Shown here: positions 1 to 9,171 of the stretch, one piece after another
Numbering within the stretch: position 1 is the first letter of the stretch
Layout of the letters: every line of letters starts with the position of its first letter
Assembly: GCA_963727635.1 (NCBI GenBank)
Contig: CAVSHP010000007.1
Span: forward strand, 124,001-188,000
Reading direction: 5' to 3'
Length of the DNA: 64,000 bases
Source: SZUA-36 sp963727635
GTDB taxonomy: Bacteria; Pseudomonadota; Gammaproteobacteria; Xanthomonadales; SZUA-36
Program-made: the position numbers and the translations under genes
Notes under the pieces: generated by a model
Seen by the model: the letters and a program-made list of their open reading frames with translations, nothing else
What the model was told of the DNA's origin: nothing
Databases searched by the model: none

Positions 1-847
1 CAACCTCGTGGCGCGGATGGCTGGCAAGACCCGGGTAGTAAACACGCTTGATACGTGTGTCAGCGTCAAGCAGTGCGGCGATGATCCCCGCATTGTCGCT
101 TTGACGGACAACCCGTAGCTCAAGCGTTTTGAGGCTGCGTTCCAGCAAGTAACAATCCTGTGCGTTAAGACAACCACCGTAGGCAACGGCGTGATGACGG
201 ATCTTTGCGATCAGCGCCGCTGGACCGTTGACGGTGCCGCAGCACAGGTCGCTGTGGCCGCCGAGATACTTGGTGCCGCTGTGCATGACCAGGTCAAAGC
301 CCAACTCGAGCGGGTTTTGCAGGATCGGCGAGGCAAACGTGTTATCGATGACGGTGATAATGCCGCGTGTTTTTGCAAAGGCCGCGAGCGGCGCCAGGTC
401 GACGATGGTGAGCAGCGGATTGCTGGGTGATTCCACGTATATCATGCGTGTATCCAGGCAGCATGCCGCCTTGATCGAATCAACGTCGGCTGCCGCAAAG
501 CAATAGCTGATGCCAAAACGTTCCAGTTCGTTGACGATCAGGGCATGGGTACCACCGTACAAACCCTCGGTCAGAACGACGTGGTCCCCGCCGGCCAGCA
601 AGCCGAACAGGATGGAGGAAATAGCCGCCATCCCCGAACTGGTGACCAGCCCCGCTTCGGTACATTCGAGCGCGCTCATTTTTTCAGCCACCACGTCATG
701 GTTCAGGGTGTTGAAATAACGCGGGTAACGGACCTCGGAGTCGTCCAGGTATTCGATCGCGCTGGAAGCGAGCAACGGGGTATTCAATCCCCCCATGTTT
801 TTATCGCGGCGACTGCCGGCGCGTACGGATTGTGTGGATTTTTTCAA
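1..847 (-). CDS. Cys/Met metabolism PLP-dependent enzyme, 3' part missing
   Basis: Trans-sulfuration family enzyme (cystathionine synthase/lyase or methionine gamma-lyase type), cytoplasmic and PLP-dependent. Reading the minus strand from a TTG at 845-847 gives about 280 residues before the window edge. Visible family marks are TQSVRAG near the N-terminus, SSGMAAI, YGGTHAL, ESPSNPLL, VIDNTFASP, and SGTKYLGGHSD with the PLP-binding lysine. The usual NPT loop reads FNTLN, so substrate preference cannot be assigned. The TTG start is preferred over the ATG at 794-796 because the conserved TQSVRAG segment lies between them; a weak GGGA stretch precedes it. Family assignment is firm, exact reaction open. 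Confidence 0.88.
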   Translation of the reverse strand, partial: MKKSTQSVRAGSRRDKNMGGLNTPLLASSAIEYLDDSEVRYPRYFNTLNHDVVAEKMSALECTEAGLVTSSGMAAISSILFGLLAGGDHVVLTEGLYGGTHALIVNELERFGISYCFAAADVDSIKAACCLDTRMIYVESPSNPLLTIVDLAPLAAFAKTRGIITVIDNTFASPILQNPLELGFDLVMHSGTKYLGGHSDLCCGTVNGPAALIAKIRHHAVAYGGCLNAQDCYLLERSLKTLELRVVRQSDNAGIIAALLDADTRIKRVYYPGLASHPRHEV

Positions 848-1039
848 AGTTTTTCCCGGTCCGGTTGTGGTTCCCCGGCATCATATCCCCAAGTGGACCC
901 GTTGTATATTTTGTCTATTGACCACCGTGCGGGAGAGGTGTCCTGTGCGGAATATTTCCTGAAAGGCAGTGCCTGGAAAGCCTGCGCGCCGGATGCAGCA
1001 CTTTTGTTGGACCGGTCTTCGATATCCATGGGAGAGTTC

Positions 1040-1071
1040 AAAAAAAACCCGCCTCGGAGGCGGGTTTTTTC
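1040..1071 (-). terminator. Rho-independent terminator
   Basis: A perfect GC hairpin, CCCGCCT/AGGCGGG with a 3-base loop, is flanked by A-runs on the left and T-runs on the right. It lies just downstream of the leftward secreted-protein gene, so it most likely ends that transcript. The flanking runs also allow bidirectional use. Confidence 0.85.
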
Positions 1072-1085
1072 GATGTTCCGGGAAA

Positions 1086-1856
1086 TTATCTCTTGCGCCG
1101 GCTTTGCAATCTTAGTCCACCGACCAACGCCAACAAACCAGCCATGCCAAAAAGCGCCCAAAGAGGTATTGGCACGCCCTCTTCGCCTTGATATGAACCG
1201 ATTCCCTTGAGGGCAAAGGTTGCATTGTCATACAAGCGGCCAGACGGTAGATAGTTGGATGCAACGGTTGAGAAACCCCACTGCAGGATTTTCCCGTCAG
1301 CACTTGCGTCAAGAATTATATCCAAAGATTTATTTCCCTCAGACACGGTCGAGACGGTTAAAAACACGTCCGTGTTGTAATTATTATTGGGGTCCAGCAC
1401 TTTGATAAAACCATAAGTGTTGACATCGGTACCCAGTGGGTTGGGTGCCTGGGTGCTAAACCTGAAGGTATACGTTCCGACATCCGCAGCACTGAAAACC
1501 CTTTCCTGAAACACACTCGTTTCTATACAGGCGCCGTTGTTCTGGTCGGCATTATCGTAATCGCTGAATACATTCAATGCCTGGCCGGTAGCTCCGGCCG
1601 AAATATTGGAAAAACCAGTATCCTTGTTTGGGGCAGGGTATGGGCCATATCCATACCAGTACTGGGAGCACCCGGGGAAATCGCCAAAAACATTGGCAAA
1701 AATAAGCCAACCGCCACCAATATCGCCCTGGTTACCTGGTCCGACATACAGGTCATACGACTCAAAATTATCACTGAAATTAATCGCGGCAAATGCTGAG
1801 CTGCTCAATAATGCAGCCATCGCGAATGTCACAACTATTTTTGCCAATTGTTTCAT
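1086..1856 (-). CDS. secreted protein with C-terminal membrane sorting tail
   Basis: A 256-residue exported protein of unknown function. Residues 1-23 form a signal peptide (MKQLAKIVV..., cleavage after SSAFA). The last about 29 residues read VPIPLWALFGMAGLLALVGG, then a basic end QSRRKR. This is the layout of PEP-CTERM/IPTL-type sorting signals: short Pro motif, one membrane helix, Arg-rich tail. The mature domain (DNFESYD..., GYGPY, FQERVFSAADVGTYTFRF, LYDNA) resembles the N-terminal half of the secreted protein at 19489, so it may be a beta-sandwich carbohydrate-related domain. A terminator follows, and a repeated promoter motif lies upstream near 1960-1987. The ATG is preceded by a GAGGAAAT ribosome site. 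Confidence 0.7.
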   Translation of the reverse strand: MKQLAKIVVTFAMAALLSSSAFAAINFSDNFESYDLYVGPGNQGDIGGGWLIFANVFGDFPGCSQYWYGYGPYPAPNKDTGFSNISAGATGQALNVFSDYDNADQNNGACIETSVFQERVFSAADVGTYTFRFSTQAPNPLGTDVNTYGFIKVLDPNNNYNTDVFLTVSTVSEGNKSLDIILDASADGKILQWGFSTVASNYLPSGRLYDNATFALKGIGSYQGEEGVPIPLWALFGMAGLLALVGGLRLQSRRKR

Positions 1857-1958
1857 TTTAATTTCCTCTTCTATTTAAACCCCGGAAAATATTGCAGAAG
1901 CTTGACTAAACCCGCGACATTTTAAGCCCGTGGCTATTTGCGTAACTGGAAAAATCGG

Positions 1959-1988
1959 CAAAGTGGACTTTTTACAAGTCGAAGTGGC
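1959..1988 (-). promoter_or_regulatory. candidate LytTR-type direct repeat upstream of secreted-protein gene
   Basis: On the minus strand the hexamer CCACTT occurs twice, 21 bases apart start to start, the spacing typical of LytTR-domain binding sites. The second copy is within GTCCACTTTG, a motif that recurs upstream of other units of the glucan locus. Function is inferred only. Confidence 0.35.
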
Positions 1989-2000
1989 AAACCGGAGGGA

Positions 2001-2813
2001 TCATTTTTGGCAACTGGGACAATAGTAACTGGATCGTTGACCAATCACTTTTTGCCGGATGACAGCGCCACACTGAAAGCAGTCTTTACCGGCGCGGTCG
2101 TAGACCAGCAATTCCTGGGCGAAATAGCCCGGTGCACCGTTTGAATTGACAAAATCCCGCAGGGTCGTTCCACCCCGCCTGATGGCGTGGTCCAGGACAT
2201 CGCGGATCGCGGCTACCAGGCCTTCATAGCGTTGCATGGAAACCCTGCCAGCGGCGCGTTGCGGGTGAATACCAGCCATGAACAATGATTCTGATGCGTA
2301 GATATTGCCTACCCCCACGACGATGTGACCGTTCATGATAAAGTTTTTGATCGTCAGGCTTCGATCACGGGAACGCTGGTATAAATAATCTGCGGTGAAC
2401 GCTGCGGACAGGGGCTCCGGACCTAAATCACGCAATAATTCGTGCGATTCCATGTCGGCATCCACCCACAAAAATGCACCAAAACGACGCGGGTCGTTAA
2501 AACGCAGACACACGCCATTTTCCAGCACGACATCAATATGATCATGTTTTTGCGGGCTCAGCGGGTTTTCCAGAATGCGCAGTGAGCCGGACATACCCAG
2601 GTGAATGATCAGGCCACCTTGCTCCAGCCTGATTAAAAGGTATTTGCCACGTCTCTCCAGGCTGATGCAATGCTGCCCCTCGGCCTTGCTGACCTGCGCG
2701 GGCACCGGCCAGCGCAATCTCGGGTCGCGCACGATGACGCGGCTGATACGCTGATTCAAAAGATGCGGTGCTATACCCCTGAGGGTCGTTTCGACTTCTG
2801 GCAATTCAGGCAT
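2001..2813 (-). CDS. mutM: formamidopyrimidine-DNA glycosylase
   Basis: Bifunctional base-excision repair glycosylase/AP lyase that removes 8-oxoguanine and formamidopyrimidines. It is 270 residues, the usual length. It begins MPELPEVET, which puts the catalytic Pro2 and Glu3 right after the initiator; this fixes the start at 2813 rather than at the longer open frame. Central motifs include NFIMNGHIVVGVGNIYASE, and the C-terminal zinc finger CFQCG...CPSCQ is complete. It is divergently arranged with the hydantoinase-like gene, 64 bases apart, so the two share a promoter region. Confidence 0.97.
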   Translation of the reverse strand: MPELPEVETTLRGIAPHLLNQRISRVIVRDPRLRWPVPAQVSKAEGQHCISLERRGKYLLIRLEQGGLIIHLGMSGSLRILENPLSPQKHDHIDVVLENGVCLRFNDPRRFGAFLWVDADMESHELLRDLGPEPLSAAFTADYLYQRSRDRSLTIKNFIMNGHIVVGVGNIYASESLFMAGIHPQRAAGRVSMQRYEGLVAAIRDVLDHAIRRGGTTLRDFVNSNGAPGYFAQELLVYDRAGKDCFQCGAVIRQKVIGQRSSYYCPSCQK

Positions 2814-2877
2814 TTTTTTCTGAAGCAACCTGTGAGTTAGCAGCATTGTAAACCAGCTGGTGTTAGCATTTGACCCC

Positions 2878-4863
2878 ATGAAAAATATTACGCTGGTTGG
2901 TATTGATACGGGCGGTACTTTTACCGATATCGTGGTGCTTGAGCATGGCGCAAAAGCCGGCGTGATACGTCATTGCAAAGTACTTTCCGATCCCGCTGAT
3001 CCATCCGGCCCCATTTTTGAAGGCTTGAGACGGATGGGGCTGGAGAGCGAACAGATACAGATAATTCATGGCACCACCGTGGGCACCAATGCAGTGTTGG
3101 AAGGCAAGGGGGCGCGTGTGGCATATGTGACCAGCCGGGGTTTTGCCGATGTGCTGACGCTTGGCCGCCAGGAGCGTGAACAGGTGTATCAGCTCAAGCA
3201 GCCCGAAACCACGCCGCCGGTATCGAGGGACCTGTGCCTGGAGGTTTCCACACGCATCGCCGCAGATGGCAGTTTGCTTGATGAGAGCAGCGACGAGGAA
3301 CTGGCGCAACTCCGGGCCAGCCTGGAAAAACTTGATGTTGAGTCCGTTGCCATCAACCTGTTGTTTTCCTTTTTAAGACCACAACAGGAGCAGCGTATCG
3401 CCGAGGCGTTCGGTGATGCATGGTTCGTGTCCCGGTCCAGCCAGGTTCTGCCCGAGGTACGCGAATACGAAAGGGGTATGGCGACCTGGCTGAACGCCAG
3501 TGTCGGGCCGGTTATTTCCCGCTATTTGAAGCGGCTTCAGCGCCGTTTGCCGCGTGCTGGCATTGCCGTGATGCAGAGTGCCGGCACCACCATCGCGGCG
3601 GATCAGGCAGCCGACCAGGCGGTTCGTCTGCTGTTGTCCGGTCCAGCCGGTGGTCTGGCAGCCGCGCGCAGCATCGCCGTACAAACGGGCAACCCGAGGC
3701 TGATGAGTTTTGACATGGGCGGTACTTCCACCGACGTCGCCCTGATGAATGGCGAAATCCCGTTGACCAGTCATTCCCGGATTGGTTCGTGGCCGCTTTC
3801 GATTCCGTCGGTGGATATACACACCATCGGCGCCGGCGGCGGTTCGATCGCCAGGGTCGACAGAGCGGGTATGCTGCTGGTTGGCCCGGAATCCGCGGGT
3901 GCGAACCCGGGGCCTGCCTGTTATGGACAGGGAGGCACGCAGGCGACGGTCACCGATGCCAACCTGTTACTTGGCCGGATTCCCGCGAACACGCTTCTGG
4001 GCGGGTATCTGCCACTGAATATCGATGCCGCGGAAAAGGCGGTCACGGAAATGGCTGAGAAAATGGGTTGCGATGTCATGGCCGCCGCTTCCGGTATCGT
4101 ACGCCTGGCCAACGAGCACATGGCGCGGGCACTGAGGGTGATCTCGGTTGAACGTGGTTATGATCCCGCCGAGTATGCTTTGCTTTGTTTCGGCGGCGCC
4201 GGTGGTCTGCATGCCTGCGACCTGGCTGAACTGCTGAATATGAAAAGGATCATCATTCCCGCACGGGCGGGTGTGTTCTCGGCCATGGGTATGCTGGTCA
4301 GTGAACCCGGTCGTGAAATGTCACAGGCGGTTCTAAAGCCCCTGGCTGAGCTGACCGACGGCGACATCAGACAAGGTTTTGGTGTGCTTGAAAAAGAAGC
4401 GTTGGCCCAGTTGAAAAACGAGGGTTGCGAGCCGCAAAGTATCACGTTCAGACATCAGCTTGAACTCCGCTACAAGGGTCAGAGCGCGACCATTCCGATC
4501 GCCTGGACCGACGGTGGTGCCCACGAAGCAATTTTTCACGAAGCGCACCGCAAGGCCAGTGGTCTGCGTCTGGCGCATCCAGTGGAACTGGTCAATTTAC
4601 GCCTTGGCGCACGTGCGCCGGCCGTATTGCAATCGATCGATATTCGCGATCAGGACGGCACCGGCGACAAAGCAGAAATGACCGGAGCAACTGGCAATTT
4701 GCCGGTGTGGAATCGCTCGGGGTTGCAGTGCTCAGAGCCGATGCAAGGCCCTTGTATTTTGACCGAGTCCGTTTCAACGACCTGGATCAAGCCGGGCTGG
4801 ACGGTGGAAGCGGACCAATGGGGGAACCTGCTCGTACATCAGCAGGCTGATGCAGACGGGTAA
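2878..4863 (+). CDS. hydantoinase A / 5-oxoprolinase-like ATPase subunit
   Basis: A 661-residue member of the HyuA/OplA family, ATP-dependent amidohydrolases opening hydantoin or 5-oxoproline rings. The N-terminal ASKHA ATP-binding signature GIDTGGTFTDIV is at residues 8-19, a second phosphate loop FDMGGTSTDVAL near 280, and the HyuA segment ARAGVFSAMGM near 465. Length is full. The start at 2878 is chosen because the family motif follows within 8 residues; an upstream in-frame ATG at 2860 would overlap the mutM promoter region. No hyuB partner is adjacent, although hyuA and hyuB are usually paired or fused, so the substrate is uncertain. Confidence 0.85.
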   Translation: MKNITLVGIDTGGTFTDIVVLEHGAKAGVIRHCKVLSDPADPSGPIFEGLRRMGLESEQIQIIHGTTVGTNAVLEGKGARVAYVTSRGFADVLTLGRQEREQVYQLKQPETTPPVSRDLCLEVSTRIAADGSLLDESSDEELAQLRASLEKLDVESVAINLLFSFLRPQQEQRIAEAFGDAWFVSRSSQVLPEVREYERGMATWLNASVGPVISRYLKRLQRRLPRAGIAVMQSAGTTIAADQAADQAVRLLLSGPAGGLAAARSIAVQTGNPRLMSFDMGGTSTDVALMNGEIPLTSHSRIGSWPLSIPSVDIHTIGAGGGSIARVDRAGMLLVGPESAGANPGPACYGQGGTQATVTDANLLLGRIPANTLLGGYLPLNIDAAEKAVTEMAEKMGCDVMAAASGIVRLANEHMARALRVISVERGYDPAEYALLCFGGAGGLHACDLAELLNMKRIIIPARAGVFSAMGMLVSEPGREMSQAVLKPLAELTDGDIRQGFGVLEKEALAQLKNEGCEPQSITFRHQLELRYKGQSATIPIAWTDGGAHEAIFHEAHRKASGLRLAHPVELVNLRLGARAPAVLQSIDIRDQDGTGDKAEMTGATGNLPVWNRSGLQCSEPMQGPCILTESVSTTWIKPGWTVEADQWGNLLVHQQADADG

Positions 4864-5106
4864 GGACTTGGCGGTATCTTCATCTGCTGAGCATGGGGGA
4901 GGTCCATAGAAGTATAAAAACCAGGCTCAACCGGCTGGCGGATTTCCTCGCTGCCTTACTGGGCAGTTGATTGATTTACCCAAAAGCGGGGACGCCTGGC
5001 CACGCTCCCTGTTATCGCAATAAAAGCACCTTTTCACCGATTTGACATTGCGGTGTGGACTCCACCCGCCAACAATGCCGTCTGGTAGTGCCGGCACAGG
5101 GTCAGG

Positions 5107-6588
5107 ATGAGCAACTCACCACATTACAAAACAGCCATTGAAGATCGCATATCGCTTCCGCACAAGCTGATTTACGGATTTGGAGCGTTTGTCAACAACC
5201 TGCTGGCAGCGGCGATCGGCGGCATGGTGATCGTGCTCAATCTTGGCCTGGGAATGAATCCCGCGCTGGTTGGACTGGTGAGCGCATTACCCAGGCTGAC
5301 CGACGCGTTCACCGATCCCCTGATGGGTTACATCTCGGATCAGACCAGGTCGAAATGGGGCCGGCGCAGACCCTACATATTCGTAGGTGCGATTGCTGCG
5401 GGTATTATTTTTACCTTGCTATGGCAATTGCCTGAAGGCAAGAGCGAAAATTTCTATTTCTGGTTTTTCCTGGTCGGCTCCGTCATTTTTTATCTTGCTT
5501 ACACCGTGTTCGCAACACCGTGGGTGGCATTGGGATATGAACTGACGCCGGATTATCATGAACGCACGCGCCTGATGGGTGTGCAGAACTTCATGGGTCA
5601 GTTGGCGTATTTGCTGTCACCGTGGTTTCTATGGTTCATGGCGCTGGAGCCACTCCATGACAGTCTCGTCGATGGTGCGCGATGGTTGGCATTGCTCATT
5701 GGCATCGCAGCGATTGGTATCGGCATTCTGCCTGCCATATTTCTGAAAGAACGTTTTAAACAATCCGTGGTTGATGGTGAATTTGATAGCCTGGCTGAAT
5801 CTTCGGATATTGCCAAAACGGTATCGGGCCGTTTCCTCGAAACCATGAACAGCTTTTTCAAAGGTTTCGTCACGACCCTGAAGTTTCGCCCATTCCTGAA
5901 ATTGTGCGCGGCCACATTCCTGGTGTTCAACGGCTTCATGATGGTGGCCTCTTTCCAGTATTACGTGATTATTTATTATGTATTCGGCGGGGATCAGTCA
6001 CAGGGGGCACTGTACGCGGGATGGTCGGGCACCGTGTCTGCAATATCCACGTTTTGCGTCATTTTCATCGTCACCCGGATGTCGACGAGGATTGGCAAAC
6101 GCCGTGCATTTTTTGTCAGTACCGCGATCTCCATTGTCGGATATGGTCTGAAGTGGTTCTGTTACAGACCCGATATGCCACTGTTGCTGCTCCTTCCTGC
6201 GCCGTTGATCGCCTTTGGCCTCGGCGGTCTCTTTACCCTCATGGGGTCGATGATTGCGGACGTTTGCGATCTTGATGAACTGCAGACCGGTGAGCGTCGT
6301 GAGGGCATGTTTGGTTCGATTTACTGGTGGGTCGTCAAGCTCGGCATGGCGGCAGCGCTCGCGGTCGGTGGCTTTTTGCTCAATGCCACGGGTTTCGAGG
6401 TCGCGTTGGGTGGCGATCAGGCCGCGCGAACCATCATCCTGATGCGTATTTGCGACATGGGCGTACCGATTATCACCTCCGCAATAGCGATCTGGGCCAT
6501 CGTGTCCTATACCCTGACCGAGGAAAAAGCTCACGAGGTACGCCAGGAACTTGAGCGCCGTCGCGGGAAAATTGCGGTTGTCGACTAA
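5107..6588 (+). CDS. GPH-family sugar:cation symporter (MelB-like MFS)
   Basis: A 493-residue inner-membrane transporter with about 12 membrane segments. The N-terminal half has the GPH hallmark around residues 60-90: TDAFTDPLMGYISD, then RSKWGRRRPYI. Family members carry glycosides or short oligosaccharides with Na+ or H+. The gene sits at the left edge of the glucan locus and converges on the leftward glycoside hydrolase operon, so a role in taking laminari-oligosaccharides or glucosides across the inner membrane is likely but inferred. The 240-base upstream gap holds no other gene. A CAGGGTCAGG stretch provides the ribosome site. Confidence 0.9.
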   Translation: MSNSPHYKTAIEDRISLPHKLIYGFGAFVNNLLAAAIGGMVIVLNLGLGMNPALVGLVSALPRLTDAFTDPLMGYISDQTRSKWGRRRPYIFVGAIAAGIIFTLLWQLPEGKSENFYFWFFLVGSVIFYLAYTVFATPWVALGYELTPDYHERTRLMGVQNFMGQLAYLLSPWFLWFMALEPLHDSLVDGARWLALLIGIAAIGIGILPAIFLKERFKQSVVDGEFDSLAESSDIAKTVSGRFLETMNSFFKGFVTTLKFRPFLKLCAATFLVFNGFMMVASFQYYVIIYYVFGGDQSQGALYAGWSGTVSAISTFCVIFIVTRMSTRIGKRRAFFVSTAISIVGYGLKWFCYRPDMPLLLLLPAPLIAFGLGGLFTLMGSMIADVCDLDELQTGERREGMFGSIYWWVVKLGMAAALAVGGFLLNATGFEVALGGDQAARTIILMRICDMGVPIITSAIAIWAIVSYTLTEEKAHEVRQELERRRGKIAVVD

Positions 6589-6609
6589 ACTGGCTGAGTA
6601 GGCTATTTG

Positions 6610-7314
6610 TCAGCCACAGGGAATCACCGATTCCGCTGGGGGGTTCGTCAACAGACGCACGTCGGCGAAGCTCATCTTGAAGGAACCCTTGGTTGCAACC
6701 ACCAGCGGCGCCACGATGTGAGCGAGGTTCGCTCCGGCCTCCTTGAAACAGTTGAGTTTGAAGCTGACGCGAAACCACTGGTCCTTTGGAACGGTCTTGA
6801 ACAGGTTGGTCATATTCAGGCTGCCTGCACACGGGTAACCGCAATCCATTATTAAATCGACCGACTTTTTCGGTGCTTTGTCGATACGTACTATCATGCT
6901 CAAAGCACCGCCCTGTGCTGCCAAAGCGGTTAAATCCCAGGGCTGGAATTCCTGCCAGTAAACCTGGCCCAGACCGCCTTTCCATTCGGCCTGGTAAGCA
7001 TCCATATTTTTCATGTAGCCGGTGGTCTTTACAGACACTATATTGCTCTTATATGACTTGGTTTCAGGGCCTTCGATTGGAATCATCCAGTTGGTGCTGC
7101 TGCCCAGGTACATGCGCCAGGGCGACACGTTGTCGCCATCAAAAATTACCACTTCTGATGATCCATCCTCCGGGTTTACGGCTGTATCAGGCGCAAGCTG
7201 CTGGGCTTCTTCCGGGGTCGCAGCGGCGTAGGATGAATGCATTCCACCCATTACCAGGCAGATGACCCAGGCGGTTGCACGCAAGGGTGCCACAAGACGA
7301 TTCTGATATTTCAT
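6610..7314 (-). CDS. stand-alone ExoP C-terminal-domain-like secreted protein
   Basis: A 234-residue protein with an N-terminal signal peptide (basic start, hydrophobic WVICLVMGGM, cleavage near SYAA). The rest (DGDNVSPWRMYLGSSTNW, GGLGQVYWQEF, LIMDCGYPCAGS, FKLNCFKEAGAN) resembles the galactose-binding-like C-terminal domain of marine GH3 exo-beta-glucanases such as ExoP. There it is fused to the catalytic part; here it is separate. Its ATG overlaps the stop of the GH3 gene by 4 bases (ATGA), implying translational coupling. A glucan-binding partner of the hydrolase is the likely role. The puzzle is that this protein looks exported while the GH3 lacks a visible signal peptide. Confidence 0.72.
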   Translation of the reverse strand: MKYQNRLVAPLRATAWVICLVMGGMHSSYAAATPEEAQQLAPDTAVNPEDGSSEVVIFDGDNVSPWRMYLGSSTNWMIPIEGPETKSYKSNIVSVKTTGYMKNMDAYQAEWKGGLGQVYWQEFQPWDLTALAAQGGALSMIVRIDKAPKKSVDLIMDCGYPCAGSLNMTNLFKTVPKDQWFRVSFKLNCFKEAGANLAHIVAPLVVATKGSFKMSFADVRLLTNPPAESVIPCG

Positions 7315-9165
7315 TTATATCTCCTGTATACCTGACTTAAATAAGTTAACCCGTGCCCCAGTGGAAACAACGGGGTAAAGTCCTTGCCGTTTGAGCGTGA
7401 TCCAGAATTGTCACTTTTGGGCCAGGAAAAGGATAACCTGCCCTGGAAATCGAAGTCTCCAAAAAGGACATCGGCAACACCCCGGCCCTCGGATCCGGGC
7501 AGCCAGGCCGCGACAAATGCGGCGGATTGTTCCAGTTCTTCCCCAACTACCAAGGGTCTGCCCGATACCAGGATGGTGACCACCGGTATACCCTTAGCGG
7601 CGATTGTGTTGATGGTGCGCAAATCCTCGGGGTGTAGTTTCGCCAGCGCCAGGGTATTGCCGTAAGGTCTCAACACATTCATGCTGCCCTTTATCTGGGA
7701 ACCGGCTTCGACGATCAGGTGTTCGCCGCTGCGGATATCGCCGAGACCTTCGGCATAGGGTGACTCGCCGATGACGACGATCGCAACGTCATGTCGATCC
7801 GGGTCAGCGTCAGCCCCCCCGGGGTCTGTGCTTAATTCGGCTGAAGCAGCTAATGCGCGAATACCTTGCCAGATCGATGTACCGCCTTCGATGTACTCGT
7901 TGCCACAGCTACCCTGCAAGCTGACACTGAATCCGCCGCATTGGTGACCAAGGTTGTGTGCGCTTCTGCCGGCGACCAGGATGCGGGCATTTTTATCCAG
8001 TGGCAGGATGGACCCTTCATTTTTCAACAAGACCAGGGACTTGACGTACCGCTTCACGCGCAACCTGCCGGTGTTCGCGGGAACCGAAACTCACATGGTT
8101 TGACCAGAAGCGTTGGGACGGGCGTGGCTTGTCAAATAAGCCGTAGGCAAATTTCACCGACAAAATGCGTCGAACGGCATCATCTATCCTCTGCAGGGGG
8201 ATGCTTCCGCGTTGAACGTGCCGCCTGGTGTGATCAATAAACTCTTTCCACTTCTCCGAAACCATGAACATATCAATCCCGGCGTTCACCGCGAGCGCAA
8301 CCGCCTCGAAATAATCCTCGGAAAGATAATCGATTCCATCCCAGTCAGAAATGACAAAACCATCGAACTTCATGTCTCTTTTCAGCACATCCGTGAGCAG
8401 GTATTTATGCCCATGACACTTGTCGCCGTTCCAGCTGTTGAAGGATGCCATAACGGTCAGTGCGCCTGCTGCCAATGCAGGGTAATACGGCTTGATATGG
8501 ATCTGCTCCAACTCATCCCTGGCCAATGTGGTTTCGCCCTGGTCAATACCGTTGTTGGTCCCGCCATCACCGACCCAGTGTTTGACACTTGCCACCACGC
8601 TATCGGTGCCAAGGTCGCCCTGTAAACCCTGTACGATACTGCCTGCATAGGATGCAACCAGGCCCGGGTCTTCGGAGAAACTCTCATAGGTACGGCCCCA
8701 GTTGGTATTGCGCGCTACTGCCAGGGTCGGCGCAAAGGTCCATTCGACTCCCGCGGCAAGGATTTCACGCGCCGTAATCCTGGCAATTCGCCGGACCAGA
8801 TCGGTGTCGTTGGCGGCGCCCAGGCCAATATTGTGTGGGAAAAGGGTTGCGCCCCTGACGTTATTGTTACCATGGATCGCGTCCACGCCGTAGAGGATGG
8901 GAATGGCAAGATGCGCTTCATCACCACTCATCGAGGCCGCCCAGTACGCATCGTTCATGGCTACCCAATCTTCCGGCAGGTTGTTGCCCGGACAGGACCC
9001 GCCGCCGCTCAATACCGAACCCAGGTGATATTGCCGCACATCATCAGGGGTGACTGACATGCGCTCGGCCTGGGTCATTTGACCGATCTTCTGGTCGAGA
9101 CTCATCTTCGCAAGCAGGGCGTCGACTCTTTGCCTGATGTTGGCGTTTCGCAGGATTGAACCCAT
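7311..9165 (-). CDS. GH3 beta-glucosidase/exo-glucanase (one frameshift)
   Basis: Glycoside hydrolase family 3, about 617 residues once one extra base near 8043 is ignored. The upstream part runs to HRQVAREAVR; the matching frame continues KSLVLLKNEGSILPLDKNARILVAG, the normal GH3 sequence at this point. The (beta/alpha)8 domain carries PILYGVDAIHGNNN, the KHWVGDGGT segment, and the nucleophile Asp in GFVISDWDGI near residue 290. The second domain ends with the typical FPLGHGLTY. No signal peptide is seen, since the coding part starts only 6 bases after the preceding stop codon. It lies in the leftward operon and is coupled to the ExoP-C-like gene. Likely acts on beta-glucan oligosaccharides. 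Confidence 0.88.
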
Positions 9166-9171
9166 GGTTAA

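Noticed and set aside
545..1210. Long open frame on the plus strand
   Set aside because: It lies opposite the PLP enzyme, crosses a terminator, and its translation has no recognisable features; it is a shadow frame.
3373..3822. Open frame on the minus strand inside the hydantoinase-like gene
   Set aside because: Antisense shadow of a well-conserved gene with no ribosome site or family resemblance.
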